A stretch of DNA of 64,000 bases from Desulfomicrobium sp. UBA5193 (GTDB lineage Bacteria; Desulfobacterota; Desulfovibrionia; Desulfovibrionales; Desulfomicrobiaceae), in assembly GCA_002412965.1 (NCBI GenBank), contig DHWB01000012.1, positions 168,011-232,010 of the forward strand, given 5' to 3'. Under the pieces are notes generated by a model. That model searched no databases and was not told where the DNA came from. It was given only the letters and a program-made list of their open reading frames with translations. The translations under genes were made by a program, and so were the position numbers. This document shows positions 46,482 to 56,007 of this stretch, piece by piece (within the stretch, counting starts at the first letter, position 1; each line of letters opens with the position of its first letter).

Positions 46482-47272
46482 AGAGTCCCCATTTCCAGCG
46501 CGTGCTGACCTCGCTTCTTCTGCTCCCCCTGCTGGGCTGGGCCATCTACAGCGGCGACCCGGTCCTGAGCTTTGGTATCACAGCTGTGGCGGGTTTCGGA
46601 CTCATGGAGTTTTACGCCATGTTCTGGCCGGGCAAAGAAAAACTCCCGTGGAAGATCGGCGCTATGCCGCTCGCACTCGGCATGGTCTGGGCTCCCTTGA
46701 GCTGGTCCGGGACGGCTCTGGTCTGTCTGGCCTTGCTGGCCGTGGCGACGGGTTTTCTGGTCACCCACGACCGGGACAAATACCCGGACGCCTTTCTTGA
46801 CAGCCAGATTCTCCTTTTCGGGCTGCTGTACCTGCCCTTCATATTGCGCCTGTTTCGAACCATCTCCGCCCCGGAGATCGCCCTTGTACTGCTGACCACC
46901 TTCGCCGCCGACACCGGAGCCTATTATGCCGGCAGCCTTCTGGGTGGCCCCAAGATCTGGCCTTCGGTCAGTCCCAAGAAAACCTGGGCGGGAAGCCTTG
47001 GCGGACTGGGAGCGAGCGTCCTTGTCTGCAGCGCCGTCGGGCTCGCGCTCGGGACGGCGAACTGGACCCGATTTGTCATGCTCGGCGCAGGCCTGAATAT
47101 CGTCGCGCAGCTGGGAGATTTTTTCGAATCCGCCATCAAGCGTTGGCGTGGGATCAAGGATTCCGGCAAAATTCTGCCCGGCCATGGGGGCATCCTGGAC
47201 CGGATCGACAGCCTGCTCTTCACACTGCCCCTTTACTGCGGGATAGCCGCCCTTTTCCCTTTTTTCGCGTAA
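46478..47272 (+). CDS. cdsA: Phosphatidate cytidylyltransferase
   Basis: A 264-aa multi-pass membrane enzyme forming CDP-diacylglycerol for phospholipid synthesis. Hydrophobic segments run throughout and the C-terminal signature SPKKTWAGSLGG...IKDSGKILPGHGGILDRIDSLLF is present (core KDSGKILPGHGGILDR). Overlaps uppS by 4 nt. Confidence 0.95.
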
Positions 47273-47281
47273 CACAGCGCC

Positions 47282-48493
47282 ATGAAATACATTTCTTCCC
47301 TCTCATCTCCGGTTTTTAACCGCCATTGCGGGCGCACTCTCGCCATTCTGGGCAGCACCGGCTCCATCGGCACCAGCGCGCTCAAGGTCGTGGCCAAGAA
47401 TCGGGATGCGCTCAAGGTCGTGGCCCTGGCCGGGGCCCGCAACATGTCCCTTTTGGCCAGGCAGGCAGAAACTTTTCGCCCCGAATGCCTTGGCGTCCTG
47501 ACCGAAGAGAAGGCCCGCGAACTGCGGGCGCTCCTGCCGGCCGGATACAACCCGCAAATTTTCGTCGGCCAGGACGGCTACGTGGCCTTGGCCACCTTGC
47601 CCGAGACGGATCTGATCCTTGCGGCCCAGGTCGGCGCGGCGGGGCTGGTTCCTGCGCTGGCCGCGGCCCGCGCGGGGAAAGTGATCTGCCTGGCCAACAA
47701 GGAGGCCCTGGTCCTGGCCGGAAACCTCTTCCGCCAGACCTGCCAAGACAGCGGGGCCGTGATCCTGCCCGTGGATTCGGAGCACAACGCCCTTTTCCAG
47801 GCCTTCATCGGACACGGCGGCAAACAGGTCTCGCGCCTGATCCTGACCGCCTCGGGCGGACCGTTCCGTACCAAGAGCGTGGAGGAGATTCGTGCCGTCA
47901 CCCCGGCCCAGGCCCTGAAGCACCCCAACTGGTCCATGGGCGCAAAAATCTCCATCGACTCCGCGACGATGATGAACAAAGGGCTCGAGATCATCGAAGC
48001 CGTGCATCTGTACGGAGCCTCTCCCTCGGAGGTGGACGTGGTGGTCCATCCCCAATCCATCGTCCATTCCCTGGTCGAATACGCGGACGGTTCGCAGTTG
48101 GCCCATCTGGGCATGCCGGACATGGAGATCCCCATCGGGTATTGTCTGGGCTATCCCCAGCGCCTGAATATCGGGCTTGAGCGACTCAATCTGGCCAAGG
48201 TCGGCACTCTGACCTTTGAAGCCCCGGACCTTATGCGCTTTCCCTGTCTTGGTCTCGCGCGGGAAGCCCTTGCCGCCGGCCCGAGCCATCCGGTCGTGCT
48301 GAACGCCGCCAACGAGATCGCGGTCCAGGCCTTTCTGGACGGCCGCATCACCTTCACCGGCATTGCGCGACTCATCGAACGCATGCTGAGCAATCATTCC
48401 TTGACCTCCGTCCACGATCTGGAGGACATTTTGGATCTGGATGCGCAAACACGAACACGGTCCGAAGAGGCCATAGGAAAAGGCGAATGCTAA
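47282..48493 (+). CDS. dxr: 1-deoxy-D-xylulose 5-phosphate reductoisomerase
   Basis: A 403-aa NADPH enzyme, second step of the MEP isoprenoid pathway. LAILGSTGSIGTSAL, ANKEALVLAG, LPVDSEHNALFQ (Asp and Glu metal ligands) and SIDSATMMNKGLEIIEA are intact. The first 17 residues before GRTLAILG are longer than usual and no ribosome site marks the ATG; a shorter start is possible but none is obvious. Supplies isoprenoid to UppS. Confidence 0.95.
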   Translation: MKYISSLSSPVFNRHCGRTLAILGSTGSIGTSALKVVAKNRDALKVVALAGARNMSLLARQAETFRPECLGVLTEEKARELRALLPAGYNPQIFVGQDGYVALATLPETDLILAAQVGAAGLVPALAAARAGKVICLANKEALVLAGNLFRQTCQDSGAVILPVDSEHNALFQAFIGHGGKQVSRLILTASGGPFRTKSVEEIRAVTPAQALKHPNWSMGAKISIDSATMMNKGLEIIEAVHLYGASPSEVDVVVHPQSIVHSLVEYADGSQLAHLGMPDMEIPIGYCLGYPQRLNIGLERLNLAKVGTLTFEAPDLMRFPCLGLAREALAAGPSHPVVLNAANEIAVQAFLDGRITFTGIARLIERMLSNHSLTSVHDLEDILDLDAQTRTRSEEAIGKGEC

Positions 48494-49554
48494 CCAGTAT
48501 CCTGGCGGTGGTGATTGTCCTGGGCGGTCTGATCTTTTTTCACGAACTGGGGCACTTTGTCGTCGCGCGCGGCATGGGCATGGGCGTGAGCGTCTTTTCC
48601 CTGGGATTTGGCAAACGCCTCTTCGGCATCACCAGGGGCAAGACCGATTACCGGGTCTGCGCCTTCCCTTTGGGGGGGTATGTACAGCTTGTGGGAGAAT
48701 CGCCCGACGCCGAACTGCCGGAAGGCTTCGAGGCCCAGGAATCGTTTTCCCGTCGCCCGCCCTGGCAGCGCATGCTGGTCGTGCTGGCCGGTCCAGTCTT
48801 CAATTTCCTCCTGGCCTGGCTCATCTTCTGGGGCCTAGCCTTCAGCCAGGGCGTGCAGGAGCTGCTCCCGGTCATCGGCCAGGTGACCAACTCCAGCGCG
48901 GCCGAGGAGGCCGGCATTGTTCCGGGCGACCGCATCATCGAGATCGACGGGAACCGGATCGACATCTGGGAAGACCTAGTTGAACGGATCGAGGCCAACC
49001 AGGGTGCCCAGATGCTGTTGACCGTGCAACGGGGCAAGGAACTCTTTTCCCAGCACGTGACCCCCCGACTGCAGGAAAAACGCAATCTTTTCGGCGAGAT
49101 CAAGACCATGCCCATGCTCGGAATCGCGCCCAAGGGAGAATTCGTCACCCGCGAGCTCGGCTTCCTGGATTCGGCGGTTCAGGGCGGGCGTCAAATCTGG
49201 GATGTCAGCGGACTTATGATCATGGGTATCGTCAAGCTTGTGGAGCGGGTCATCCCCTGGACGGACATGGGCGGGGTCATCCTCATCAGCGAACTGATCC
49301 ACAAGGAAGCGCAAAACGGACTGATCAACCTGCTGGCCCTGACCGCCCTGATCAGCATAAATCTCGGCATCCTGAACCTGCTGCCCATTCCTGTCCTGGA
49401 TGGTGGGCACATCCTTTTCTTTTTTCTGGAAACAATCACCGGCAAGCCATTGAGCCCGCGGGTGCAGCAGGCCGCCTTGAAGATCGGCATGACCCTGCTG
49501 CTCATGCTCATGGTTCTGGCGACATTCAATGATATCCTCCGCCATTTCAAATAA
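48487..49554 (+). CDS. rseP: Site-2 zinc metalloprotease RseP
   Basis: A 355-aa membrane protease. The zinc motif HELGHF (HExxH) lies in the first membrane segment and NLLPIPVLDGGH in the last core segment. A PDZ-type domain (about 115-195: SAAEEAGIVPGDRIIEIDG) sits between. Cuts anti-sigma factors within the membrane. Only one PDZ domain is visible, so this is shorter than E. coli RseP. Overlaps dxr by 7 nt. Confidence 0.93.
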   Translation: MLTSILAVVIVLGGLIFFHELGHFVVARGMGMGVSVFSLGFGKRLFGITRGKTDYRVCAFPLGGYVQLVGESPDAELPEGFEAQESFSRRPPWQRMLVVLAGPVFNFLLAWLIFWGLAFSQGVQELLPVIGQVTNSSAAEEAGIVPGDRIIEIDGNRIDIWEDLVERIEANQGAQMLLTVQRGKELFSQHVTPRLQEKRNLFGEIKTMPMLGIAPKGEFVTRELGFLDSAVQGGRQIWDVSGLMIMGIVKLVERVIPWTDMGGVILISELIHKEAQNGLINLLALTALISINLGILNLLPIPVLDGGHILFFFLETITGKPLSPRVQQAALKIGMTLLLMLMVLATFNDILRHFK

Positions 49555-50272
49555 TCCGTATCTCGCGCTGAACTGCGCCGAGGAACGAATCCAGATCGTG
49601 CTGGGCTCGGATCAAGGGCTCATGTTCAGCGAGGAGATCCTCTGCCCCGGGCAATCGATCAGGCACCTGCCCACGGCCATCGAGCGCGCCCTGCGGGTGC
49701 ACGGCTTGGCCGTGAAGGACTTGGCCGGCATCGCCTGCGTACGCGGACCGGGCTCATTTACGGGCCTGCGCATCGCTCACGCCACCATGTACGGTCTGGC
49801 CCGCCCCTTTTCCATCCCCATGGCCGGACTCGAATACCCGGCGATCCTCGCCGCGCAGGCCACGCCCTTCGTCCACGGGGAGATATGGGTGCTGACCTAT
49901 GCCCGCAAGGCCCAGGTTTACATCCAGGGCTTTGCCGGTGGCCTGCCCTTGGGGCAGATCCGTCCGCTGCCCGTGTCCGAGGCGCAGGCGCAGCTGCGGG
50001 CACGGTCAAGCAACCCTTGCCTGCTGGGCAGCGGTGTGCGCAAGAACCCCGAACTGCAGGAGCTGCCAGGGAGCACAATCCTTCCTGCCAGCCTCGACAC
50101 TCCAATGCCAGCCACCTTGCTGCATGCGGCCTGCGCCGCGTCATTTTCAACCCACGCCCCCGCACCGCTTTATCTGCGCAAGTCCGACGCCGAAGACAAT
50201 CTGGAAGCCATCGCCCAGACCCGGGGCATCCCGGCCGCCGAGGCACGCCAGCACATCCACGACTTCGAATGA
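49529..50272 (+). CDS. tsaB: tRNA t6A synthesis protein TsaB
   Basis: A 247-aa ASKHA-fold partner of TsaD in making t6A37, the substrate later used by MtaB. YLALNCAEERIQIVL, VRGPGSFTGLRIAHATMYGLA (core GPGSFTGLRI) are the family marks. It overlaps rseP by 26 nt, an unusually deep overlap. Its stop codon is the first part of a hairpin that ends the operon. Confidence 0.88.
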   Translation: MISSAISNNPYLALNCAEERIQIVLGSDQGLMFSEEILCPGQSIRHLPTAIERALRVHGLAVKDLAGIACVRGPGSFTGLRIAHATMYGLARPFSIPMAGLEYPAILAAQATPFVHGEIWVLTYARKAQVYIQGFAGGLPLGQIRPLPVSEAQAQLRARSSNPCLLGSGVRKNPELQELPGSTILPASLDTPMPATLLHAACAASFSTHAPAPLYLRKSDAEDNLEAIAQTRGIPAAEARQHIHDFE

Positions 50273-50302
50273 TTTTGTCTGACATCGCCTGTCGGACAAA
50301 AT
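50272..50302 (+). terminator. Hairpin ending the pyrH-tsaB operon
   Basis: A 13-bp stem with one T-G pair (50272-50284 with 50290-50302; ATTTTGTC outer part) and 5-nt loop begins inside the tsaB stop codon. The T run is short, so termination efficiency is uncertain; it separates the operon from the flagellin promoter. Confidence 0.55.
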
Positions 50303-50307
50303 TCCTC

Positions 50308-50334
50308 TAAAGAAAATCCGACTCCTGCCGATTC
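50308..50334 (+). promoter_or_regulatory. Sigma-28 (FliA) promoter of flagellin
   Basis: TAAA at 50308-50311, exactly 15 bp, then GCCGATTC at 50327-50334, against the consensus TAAA-N15-GCCGATAA. It lies 82 bp before the fliC start. Confidence 0.85.
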
Positions 50335-50416
50335 ACTCATCAAGAGCAAGAGAGAAACCCCTTGCTCCTGAATCCAAAGGCAAGGACGCCGCCAATCTTT
50401 CAAGGAGGAATTTTTT

Positions 50417-51364
50417 ATGTCACTCATTATCAACCACAACCTGATGGCCATGAACGCGAACCGCAACCTGTCGAGCGCGTACGGCAACCTGTCAACATCG
50501 GTGAGCCGTCTGTCTTCGGGCCTGCGCATCACCACAGCTGCCGATGACGCGGCAGGTCTGGCCATTCGCGAACTGATGCGCTCCGACATCGCATCACTGA
50601 ACCAGGGTGTGCGTAACGCCAACGACGCCATCTCCATGATCCAGACCGCGGACGGCGCCCTGGCGGTCATCGATGAAAAGCTGATCCGCATGAAGGAACT
50701 GGCCACCCAGGCGGCCACCGGCACCTACAACTCGGACCAGCGCCTGATCATCGACTCGGAGTACCAGCAGATGGCTTCGGAAATCACCCGAATCGCCAAC
50801 GCCACGGACTTCAACGGCATTTATCTGCTGAACGGCAACCTTTCATCGTCGACAACGGGCGTCTCGAGCTGGGCAGGTGACCACGACGGTAGCAGTCTCC
50901 AAGCCGTCGGCCCGCTGAAGGTTCATTTCGGCACAGGCAACGATTCTGCGGAAGATTACTACTACATCGCCATCGGCAACGCGACCGCTTCCGCCCTCGG
51001 CGTAGGCAACGCGTCGGACGCGAATTCGGCAAACGGAACGCACGGCGTTGCATCCGGCGGTTACAGCATCTCCACTCAGCAGGGAGCTCAGGAAGCCCTG
51101 GCGGCCCTCAACGCGGCCATCACTTCCAAGGACAACATCCGCGCCAACCTCGGTTCGCTGCAGAACCGGCTTGAGAACACCATCACCAACCTGCAAGTTC
51201 AGGCCGAGAACCTGCAGGCTGCCGAGTCCCGGATTTCCGATGCCGACATCGCCACGGAAATGACCAACTTCGTTCGCAACCAGATCCTGACCCAGAGCGC
51301 CGTGGCCATGCTTTCCCAGGCCAACTCCCTGCCGCAGATGGCGCTGCAGCTCATGCAGGGATAA
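50417..51364 (+). CDS. fliC: Flagellin
   Basis: A 315-aa flagellin. The N-terminal D0/D1 (SLIINHNLMAMNANRNLSSA core, LSSGLRITTAADDAAGLAI) and C-terminal D1/D0 (NLGSLQNRLENTITNL, DADIATEMTNFVRNQILTQ core, LSQANSLPQMALQLMQG) are complete. The central variable part (about 145-225) is short and rich in Ser, Gly, Asn and Ala. GGAGGAATTTTTT precedes the ATG. Transcribed from a sigma-28 promoter with its own terminator. Confidence 0.98.
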   Translation: MSLIINHNLMAMNANRNLSSAYGNLSTSVSRLSSGLRITTAADDAAGLAIRELMRSDIASLNQGVRNANDAISMIQTADGALAVIDEKLIRMKELATQAATGTYNSDQRLIIDSEYQQMASEITRIANATDFNGIYLLNGNLSSSTTGVSSWAGDHDGSSLQAVGPLKVHFGTGNDSAEDYYYIAIGNATASALGVGNASDANSANGTHGVASGGYSISTQQGAQEALAALNAAITSKDNIRANLGSLQNRLENTITNLQVQAENLQAAESRISDADIATEMTNFVRNQILTQSAVAMLSQANSLPQMALQLMQG

Positions 51365-51390
51365 TCACAGTAACGTAAACTCTCGTTCCC

Positions 51391-51421
51391 GGCCGGGTCG
51401 CGGAAGCGGCCCGGCCTTTTT
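51391..51421 (+). terminator. Flagellin terminator
   Basis: GGCCGGG/CCCGGCC with an inner CGC/GCG and GGAA loop, followed by five T residues, 26 bp after the stop. Confidence 0.9.
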
Positions 51422-51440
51422 GCCCCGAAAGATGTGATTC

Positions 51441-51456
51441 TGGCACTAGGTTTGCT
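51441..51456 (+). promoter_or_regulatory. Sigma-54 (-24/-12) promoter of fliD-fliS
   Basis: TGGCACT-N4-TTGCT: GG and GC are separated by exactly 10 bp as the consensus requires. Predicted start about 51467, 35 bp before fliD. Confidence 0.85.
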
Positions 51457-51501
51457 CAAGACAGGTAACTACCCGTTCAATCCGATGCACCAGAGGACCC
51501 C

Positions 51502-53562
51502 ATGGCTGATGATCTGACCTCTTCACTTGTTTCCGGCTCAATCCGCTTCACCGGCCTTGGTTCAGGGACCGACTTCGACTCCATGATCACCAAGCTCGTC
51601 GAAATCGAGCAGACACGGACCAAGCGGCTCGAGAGCTGGCGGGCGGGCTGGGAAGCCAAGAGCGAGGCTTTCGACTCGCTCTCCGCGAGCATGCTCTCGC
51701 TCAAGACATCCCTCGACTCCATGAACACTACGGACGAGTTTCTGGTCAAGCAGGTCGCCTCGTCCAACGCAACCTCACTGAACGCCAAGGCCGGCAGCAG
51801 CGCGGAAGAAAGTACCCACCAGGTGGACGTGGTGGCCTTGGCGACCAACGACATGCACATGGGTACGGTAATTTTTTCCTCTCAGGACGCCGCCATCAGC
51901 GGAGGAACAAGCGGCACGTTCGCCTTTTCCATCGGCTCGCGGCAGGTGTCCGTCAACGTTACCAGCACAACGACCCTGGCCCAGTTCGCCAACCTCATCA
52001 ATTCCGACCCGGACAACCGCAACTATGTCCGGGCCAGCGTGGTCAACGACGGCAGCGGCTACCGGCTGCAGATCCGGGGCATGGATCTGGGCGCGGGCAA
52101 TGATTTCATTGTCGACGACGCTTCGACCTCCGCCAGCCTGCTGACCAATTTTTCAAAAAACAAGTTTATCGAAACCCAGAATGCAGGCAATGCGCAGCTT
52201 CGGGTCGACGGGTTTCCACTTCTGCCTCCCACCCAGACCGAAGACATACTCAAGGCGACCATTACCGGCAAAGCGAGCACAGATGCCGTCTCCGCGACCG
52301 CGGGCGCCTTCAAATTCGCCTATGCCGGCAGCCTCTACTCTGTGAGCGTCGCCAGCTCGGACACCTACGCCAATCTGGCGGCAAACATCAACACGGCCGT
52401 CGGATTCACCATGGCCTCGGTTGCCGACGTATCCGGCAATGTGGAGCTGACGCTGACCGGTCAAGATGGAGCGAACAGACAAATCTCCATCATAAACGCA
52501 CCCGGAACAACGTTGGGCAATTTGCAACCCGCTAAATTTGTTCAGCTCCAGGGCGCCACCGACGGATATATCGAGAGGGGAGCCAATTCCATCTCCGACA
52601 TCATCCACGGCGTGACCATGAACCTGACCAGCACGGGCAGCACGACCCTGACCACCAGCATGGACTCGGAATCCGTCATCCAGAAGGTGCAAACCTTTGT
52701 CGATGCCGTGAATTCCGTCCTGCAGGAGATCAAGAATCAGACCCAGGTCAAGACCGTGGGCTCGAACGTTTCCGGCTCCCTTTTGACCGGTAACTACGGG
52801 CTGCAGATGATTCAGCAGAAGCTCAAAAATATTTTGGCGGAGAAAGGCATCGGCTTTGACAACGACATGGACCCCATCGTTTCGCTGGGCAGTGTCGGGA
52901 TCACCACCGACAGCACCGAAGGCTCCCCGAGCTTCGGCATGCTGGGTTTTGACCAGGGCGCGTTTTCGGCGGCCCTGAACACGGCCCCCGACGCGGTGGC
53001 CCGCCTCTTCAGCGCGGACAATTATCCATCGACCAAAGAGATCGTGAACGGAATCGCGGTCGAGTCCTCCAACTTCAAATTCGACTCTTCCATCAAAGGT
53101 GTCACAAGCGCCGGGGAATACGCAATTTCCTACAAGGTGGACGCTCTTGGAAAGATCGTCTCCGCAAATATCAATGGGTACGCTGCCAGCATCGACGGCA
53201 ACAAGATCGTGGCCAGTGGAAGCGCGAATCCTGCTCGAGGCTTGGCCCTTGAAGTCATCAATCTGACAGCGGGTTCGTACTCCGGCCAGGTGCAAATCAA
53301 GTCGGGGAAAACAGAGGAGCTGGCCCAGGAAATCAAAAAACTGACAGACCCGCAGTCCGGCACCCTCGAAATCCTGAAGGACAATTATCAGGACATCATG
53401 GATTCCATCGACGACAAGATCGCCTACGAAGAACGGCGCCTGGAGCTTCTCGAAAAGAACCTGCGACTGCGCTTCGCCAAGCTGGAAGCCCTGCTCGGGA
53501 CCTACGACAACATTTCTACGCAGCTGAGCTCGCAAATCAAGGGCTTAAGCTCGTCATCGTAA
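51502..53562 (+). CDS. fliD: Flagellar hook-associated protein 2 (filament cap)
   Basis: A 686-aa FliD that caps the filament and folds flagellin. The N-terminal segment IRFTGLGSGTDFDSMITKLVEIE (core GLGSGTDFDSMI) and the C-terminal coiled coil (IAYEERRLELLEKNLRLRFAKLEALL core, about 635-675) are the family's conserved ends; a FlgK-like beta-domain region lies between. GAGGACCCC precedes the ATG. Followed 12 nt later by fliS. Confidence 0.95.
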   Translation: MADDLTSSLVSGSIRFTGLGSGTDFDSMITKLVEIEQTRTKRLESWRAGWEAKSEAFDSLSASMLSLKTSLDSMNTTDEFLVKQVASSNATSLNAKAGSSAEESTHQVDVVALATNDMHMGTVIFSSQDAAISGGTSGTFAFSIGSRQVSVNVTSTTTLAQFANLINSDPDNRNYVRASVVNDGSGYRLQIRGMDLGAGNDFIVDDASTSASLLTNFSKNKFIETQNAGNAQLRVDGFPLLPPTQTEDILKATITGKASTDAVSATAGAFKFAYAGSLYSVSVASSDTYANLAANINTAVGFTMASVADVSGNVELTLTGQDGANRQISIINAPGTTLGNLQPAKFVQLQGATDGYIERGANSISDIIHGVTMNLTSTGSTTLTTSMDSESVIQKVQTFVDAVNSVLQEIKNQTQVKTVGSNVSGSLLTGNYGLQMIQQKLKNILAEKGIGFDNDMDPIVSLGSVGITTDSTEGSPSFGMLGFDQGAFSAALNTAPDAVARLFSADNYPSTKEIVNGIAVESSNFKFDSSIKGVTSAGEYAISYKVDALGKIVSANINGYAASIDGNKIVASGSANPARGLALEVINLTAGSYSGQVQIKSGKTEELAQEIKKLTDPQSGTLEILKDNYQDIMDSIDDKIAYEERRLELLEKNLRLRFAKLEALLGTYDNISTQLSSQIKGLSSSS

Positions 53563-53574
53563 GGAGATTCAAAA

Positions 53575-53985
53575 GTGCAAAGAGCCGCCAACGCTTACAT
53601 GCAGACCCAGGTCACCACGACGACACCCGGCCACCTCGTGGTCATGCTCTATGACGGGGCCATAACCTTCCTGGAGCAGGCCAAGCAGGAAATCGAAGTC
53701 AGGAATTATGCCAAAAAAGGAATCCTCATTTCCCAGGCCCTGGATATCATCTCAGAACTTGATGGTTCCCTGAATACCGAGAAGGGTGGGGAACTCGCCC
53801 AAAATCTGCACAAGCTCTACATGTACTGCAGCACGCGCCTGCTACAGGCCAACCTGAAAATGGACATCACCCTTATTGACGAAGTGATCGGGATCCTGTC
53901 CTCCTTCAGGTCCGCCTTTTCAGAAATCTCCAAAACCCAAGCCCACCCTTCGCCGCCCAGGGCCGCTGCCTATTACGCGCGGTAA
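53575..53985 (+). CDS. fliS: Flagellin export chaperone FliS
   Basis: A 136-aa helical protein starting at GTG after AAGGAG. NAYMQTQVTTTTPGHLVVMLYDGAI and FLEQAK are conserved FliS sequence; LLQANLKMD also fits. It binds the flagellin C-terminus before export. The last 15 residues are proline- and alanine-rich. Confidence 0.94.
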   Translation: MQRAANAYMQTQVTTTTPGHLVVMLYDGAITFLEQAKQEIEVRNYAKKGILISQALDIISELDGSLNTEKGGELAQNLHKLYMYCSTRLLQANLKMDITLIDEVIGILSSFRSAFSEISKTQAHPSPPRAAAYYAR

Positions 53986-54018
53986 GGCGTCGGGGATTTT
54001 GCCTTTGCGCAAAATTTA

Positions 54019-54034
54019 AGGCACGCATTCTGCA
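54019..54034 (+). promoter_or_regulatory. Possible sigma-54 promoter of the asparagine synthase gene
   Basis: AGGCACG-N4-CTGCA keeps GG-N10-GC and differs at the first T and one T of TTGC. Predicted start near 54046, 27 bp before the ATG. Confidence 0.5.
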
Positions 54035-54072
54035 ATTGCCCTGACACATCACTCTAACAGGGATATCATTGC

Positions 54073-55956
54073 ATGTGCGGCATTGCCGGTTTTTTCAACC
54101 CGGACGGGATAGGCCCGGACAGCAACGTCCTGGCATCCATGGCCGAGGCCTTGGCCCATCGCGGCCCGGACCATCAGGGCCTGTATCAGGACCGCTGCTG
54201 CGCCCTGGCCTCCAGGCGCCTCTCCATCATTGATCTGGCCGGGGGCAACCAGCCGGTAGTTCACGAACCGTCCGGAACAGTCCTGGTCTTCAACGGCGAA
54301 ATCTACAACTATCAGCCCCTGCGCGCCGAACTCGCCAGCCTCGGCCATGCCTTCCGCACCCATTCGGACTCCGAGGTCTTGCTCGCCGCCTACATGCACT
54401 GGGGTAAAAAATGCCTGCGCCGTTTGGTCGGCATGTTCGCCTTCGCGGTCTGGAACCCGCGTGACCGCGCCCTGTTCCTGGCCCGGGACCGCATGGGCAA
54501 GAAGCCTCTCTTTTACACCATCCTTCCGGACAGGACTCTGGTTTTCGCCTCGGAAATCAAATCCATTTTCCAGTTCCCCGGCATCCCCCGCAGCATGAAC
54601 GTCCTGGCCATGGACCGCCTGCTGGACTACGGCTTCAATCTGGCGCCCGACACATTCCTGAACGGAATCCGGCAGATCCCGCCCGCGAGCCTCATGCATG
54701 CGGACATGCGGGGACAACGCGAAGAGACCTATTGGGACATCCCCATGGAACGCCCCGTCTCTCCCGTGTCCGAGGATGACGCCGCCGAAGGCTTGCGCCA
54801 CCATCTGGTGGAAGCGGTGCGCGACAGGCTGGTCGCGGATGTCCCCGTGGCTTCATACCTGAGCGGCGGCATCGACTCCAGCAGCGTGACCGGCCTGTAT
54901 GCGCATCTTTCAAACGCCCCGGTCCATACCCTGTCCATCGCCTTCGAGGACGCGGGCTACGACGAACGCCATTTCGCGCGCCTTGTTTCCAGTTCGTTCG
55001 GCACCACCCACCACGAATTTCTGTGCTCCATCGAAGAAGAGGAAATCGAAAAGCTGATCTGGCACCTGGAAAGCCCGCTGGTCACGCTTCTGAACCTGCC
55101 CCTGTATCTGCTGTCCAGACAGATCCGGGACATGGGCTTCAAGGTGGTCCTGTCCGGTGACGGGGCAGACGAAATCCTGGGCGGGTACGATTATTTCAAA
55201 CTCATGAAGCTCATGAGCTTCATCGGCAGAAACGAGAGCGAGGGCCGCGCCAACCTTTTGCGCAGGGTCTTCCCCTGCCTTTCCTCACCGCAGCAGGCCA
55301 TGCTGCAGTATCAAGTGCTCAAGGGATACCCCGTCATCCACCCGGCCCTGCCCTACAGATTCCAGGCCTTTCAGCTCAAAAGCCAGCTCCTGTCCGATTC
55401 CTTCCTGGAACGCCTCGCGCCGAAAGTCGCGCAGCGCGAAGGCGAATTGCCTGTGATTCCGGGCAATCGCAGCCTCATGGATCAGGCCTTGTATCTGGAA
55501 AGCAAGATGCGCCTGCCCAACCTGACCCTGACCCTGGCCGACACCATGAGCATGGCCAACTCCGTGGAACTGCGCTCACCATTCATGGACCATCGGCTGG
55601 TGGAGTACGTCTTTTCCCTGCCCAGCCGTTACAAGATGCGCGGCCTCAATGAAAAACATCTGCTCAAGAAAAGCTTTCGCACCTTCCTGCCCCCCGCCAT
55701 CTGCCAGCGCCGCAAGCAGCCCCTGGCGCCCCCTGGAAAATGGTTCGTGCGGAGGTTCCGGGGCCTGATCGGCGACACGCTTTCGGCCAAAAGCGTACGC
55801 GACAAGGGATATTTCCGACCCGAGTTCACGGATCACATGCTGCGTGAATTCGACGGCGACAGCCCCATGGACTACAGCGGCGTCCTCATTGTCGCCTATT
55901 TTGTCCACCTCTTCGACGACCTCTTCCTGTCCTCAAAAACCCGCAGCGGTTGCTAA
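54073..55956 (+). CDS. asnB: Asparagine synthase (glutamine-hydrolysing)
   Basis: A 627-aa class II glutamine amidotransferase fused to an ATP-PPase. Cys2 (MCGIAGFF) is the N-terminal nucleophile; RRLSIIDL, NGEIYNY and SDSEVLLAAY follow. The synthetase P-loop is SYLSGGIDSSSV, with SGDGADEILGGYDYF downstream. It could make asparagine or, as many paralogues do, amidate a sugar or modify a surface structure. It follows fliS and has a -24/-12-like promoter. Confidence 0.92.
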   Translation: MCGIAGFFNPDGIGPDSNVLASMAEALAHRGPDHQGLYQDRCCALASRRLSIIDLAGGNQPVVHEPSGTVLVFNGEIYNYQPLRAELASLGHAFRTHSDSEVLLAAYMHWGKKCLRRLVGMFAFAVWNPRDRALFLARDRMGKKPLFYTILPDRTLVFASEIKSIFQFPGIPRSMNVLAMDRLLDYGFNLAPDTFLNGIRQIPPASLMHADMRGQREETYWDIPMERPVSPVSEDDAAEGLRHHLVEAVRDRLVADVPVASYLSGGIDSSSVTGLYAHLSNAPVHTLSIAFEDAGYDERHFARLVSSSFGTTHHEFLCSIEEEEIEKLIWHLESPLVTLLNLPLYLLSRQIRDMGFKVVLSGDGADEILGGYDYFKLMKLMSFIGRNESEGRANLLRRVFPCLSSPQQAMLQYQVLKGYPVIHPALPYRFQAFQLKSQLLSDSFLERLAPKVAQREGELPVIPGNRSLMDQALYLESKMRLPNLTLTLADTMSMANSVELRSPFMDHRLVEYVFSLPSRYKMRGLNEKHLLKKSFRTFLPPAICQRRKQPLAPPGKWFVRRFRGLIGDTLSAKSVRDKGYFRPEFTDHMLREFDGDSPMDYSGVLIVAYFVHLFDDLFLSSKTRSGC

Positions 55957-56007
55957 TCGGGCCAAGAGCGGGTATCAGCCTTCTCGCAAGAGGAGAACGC
56001 ATTTACC

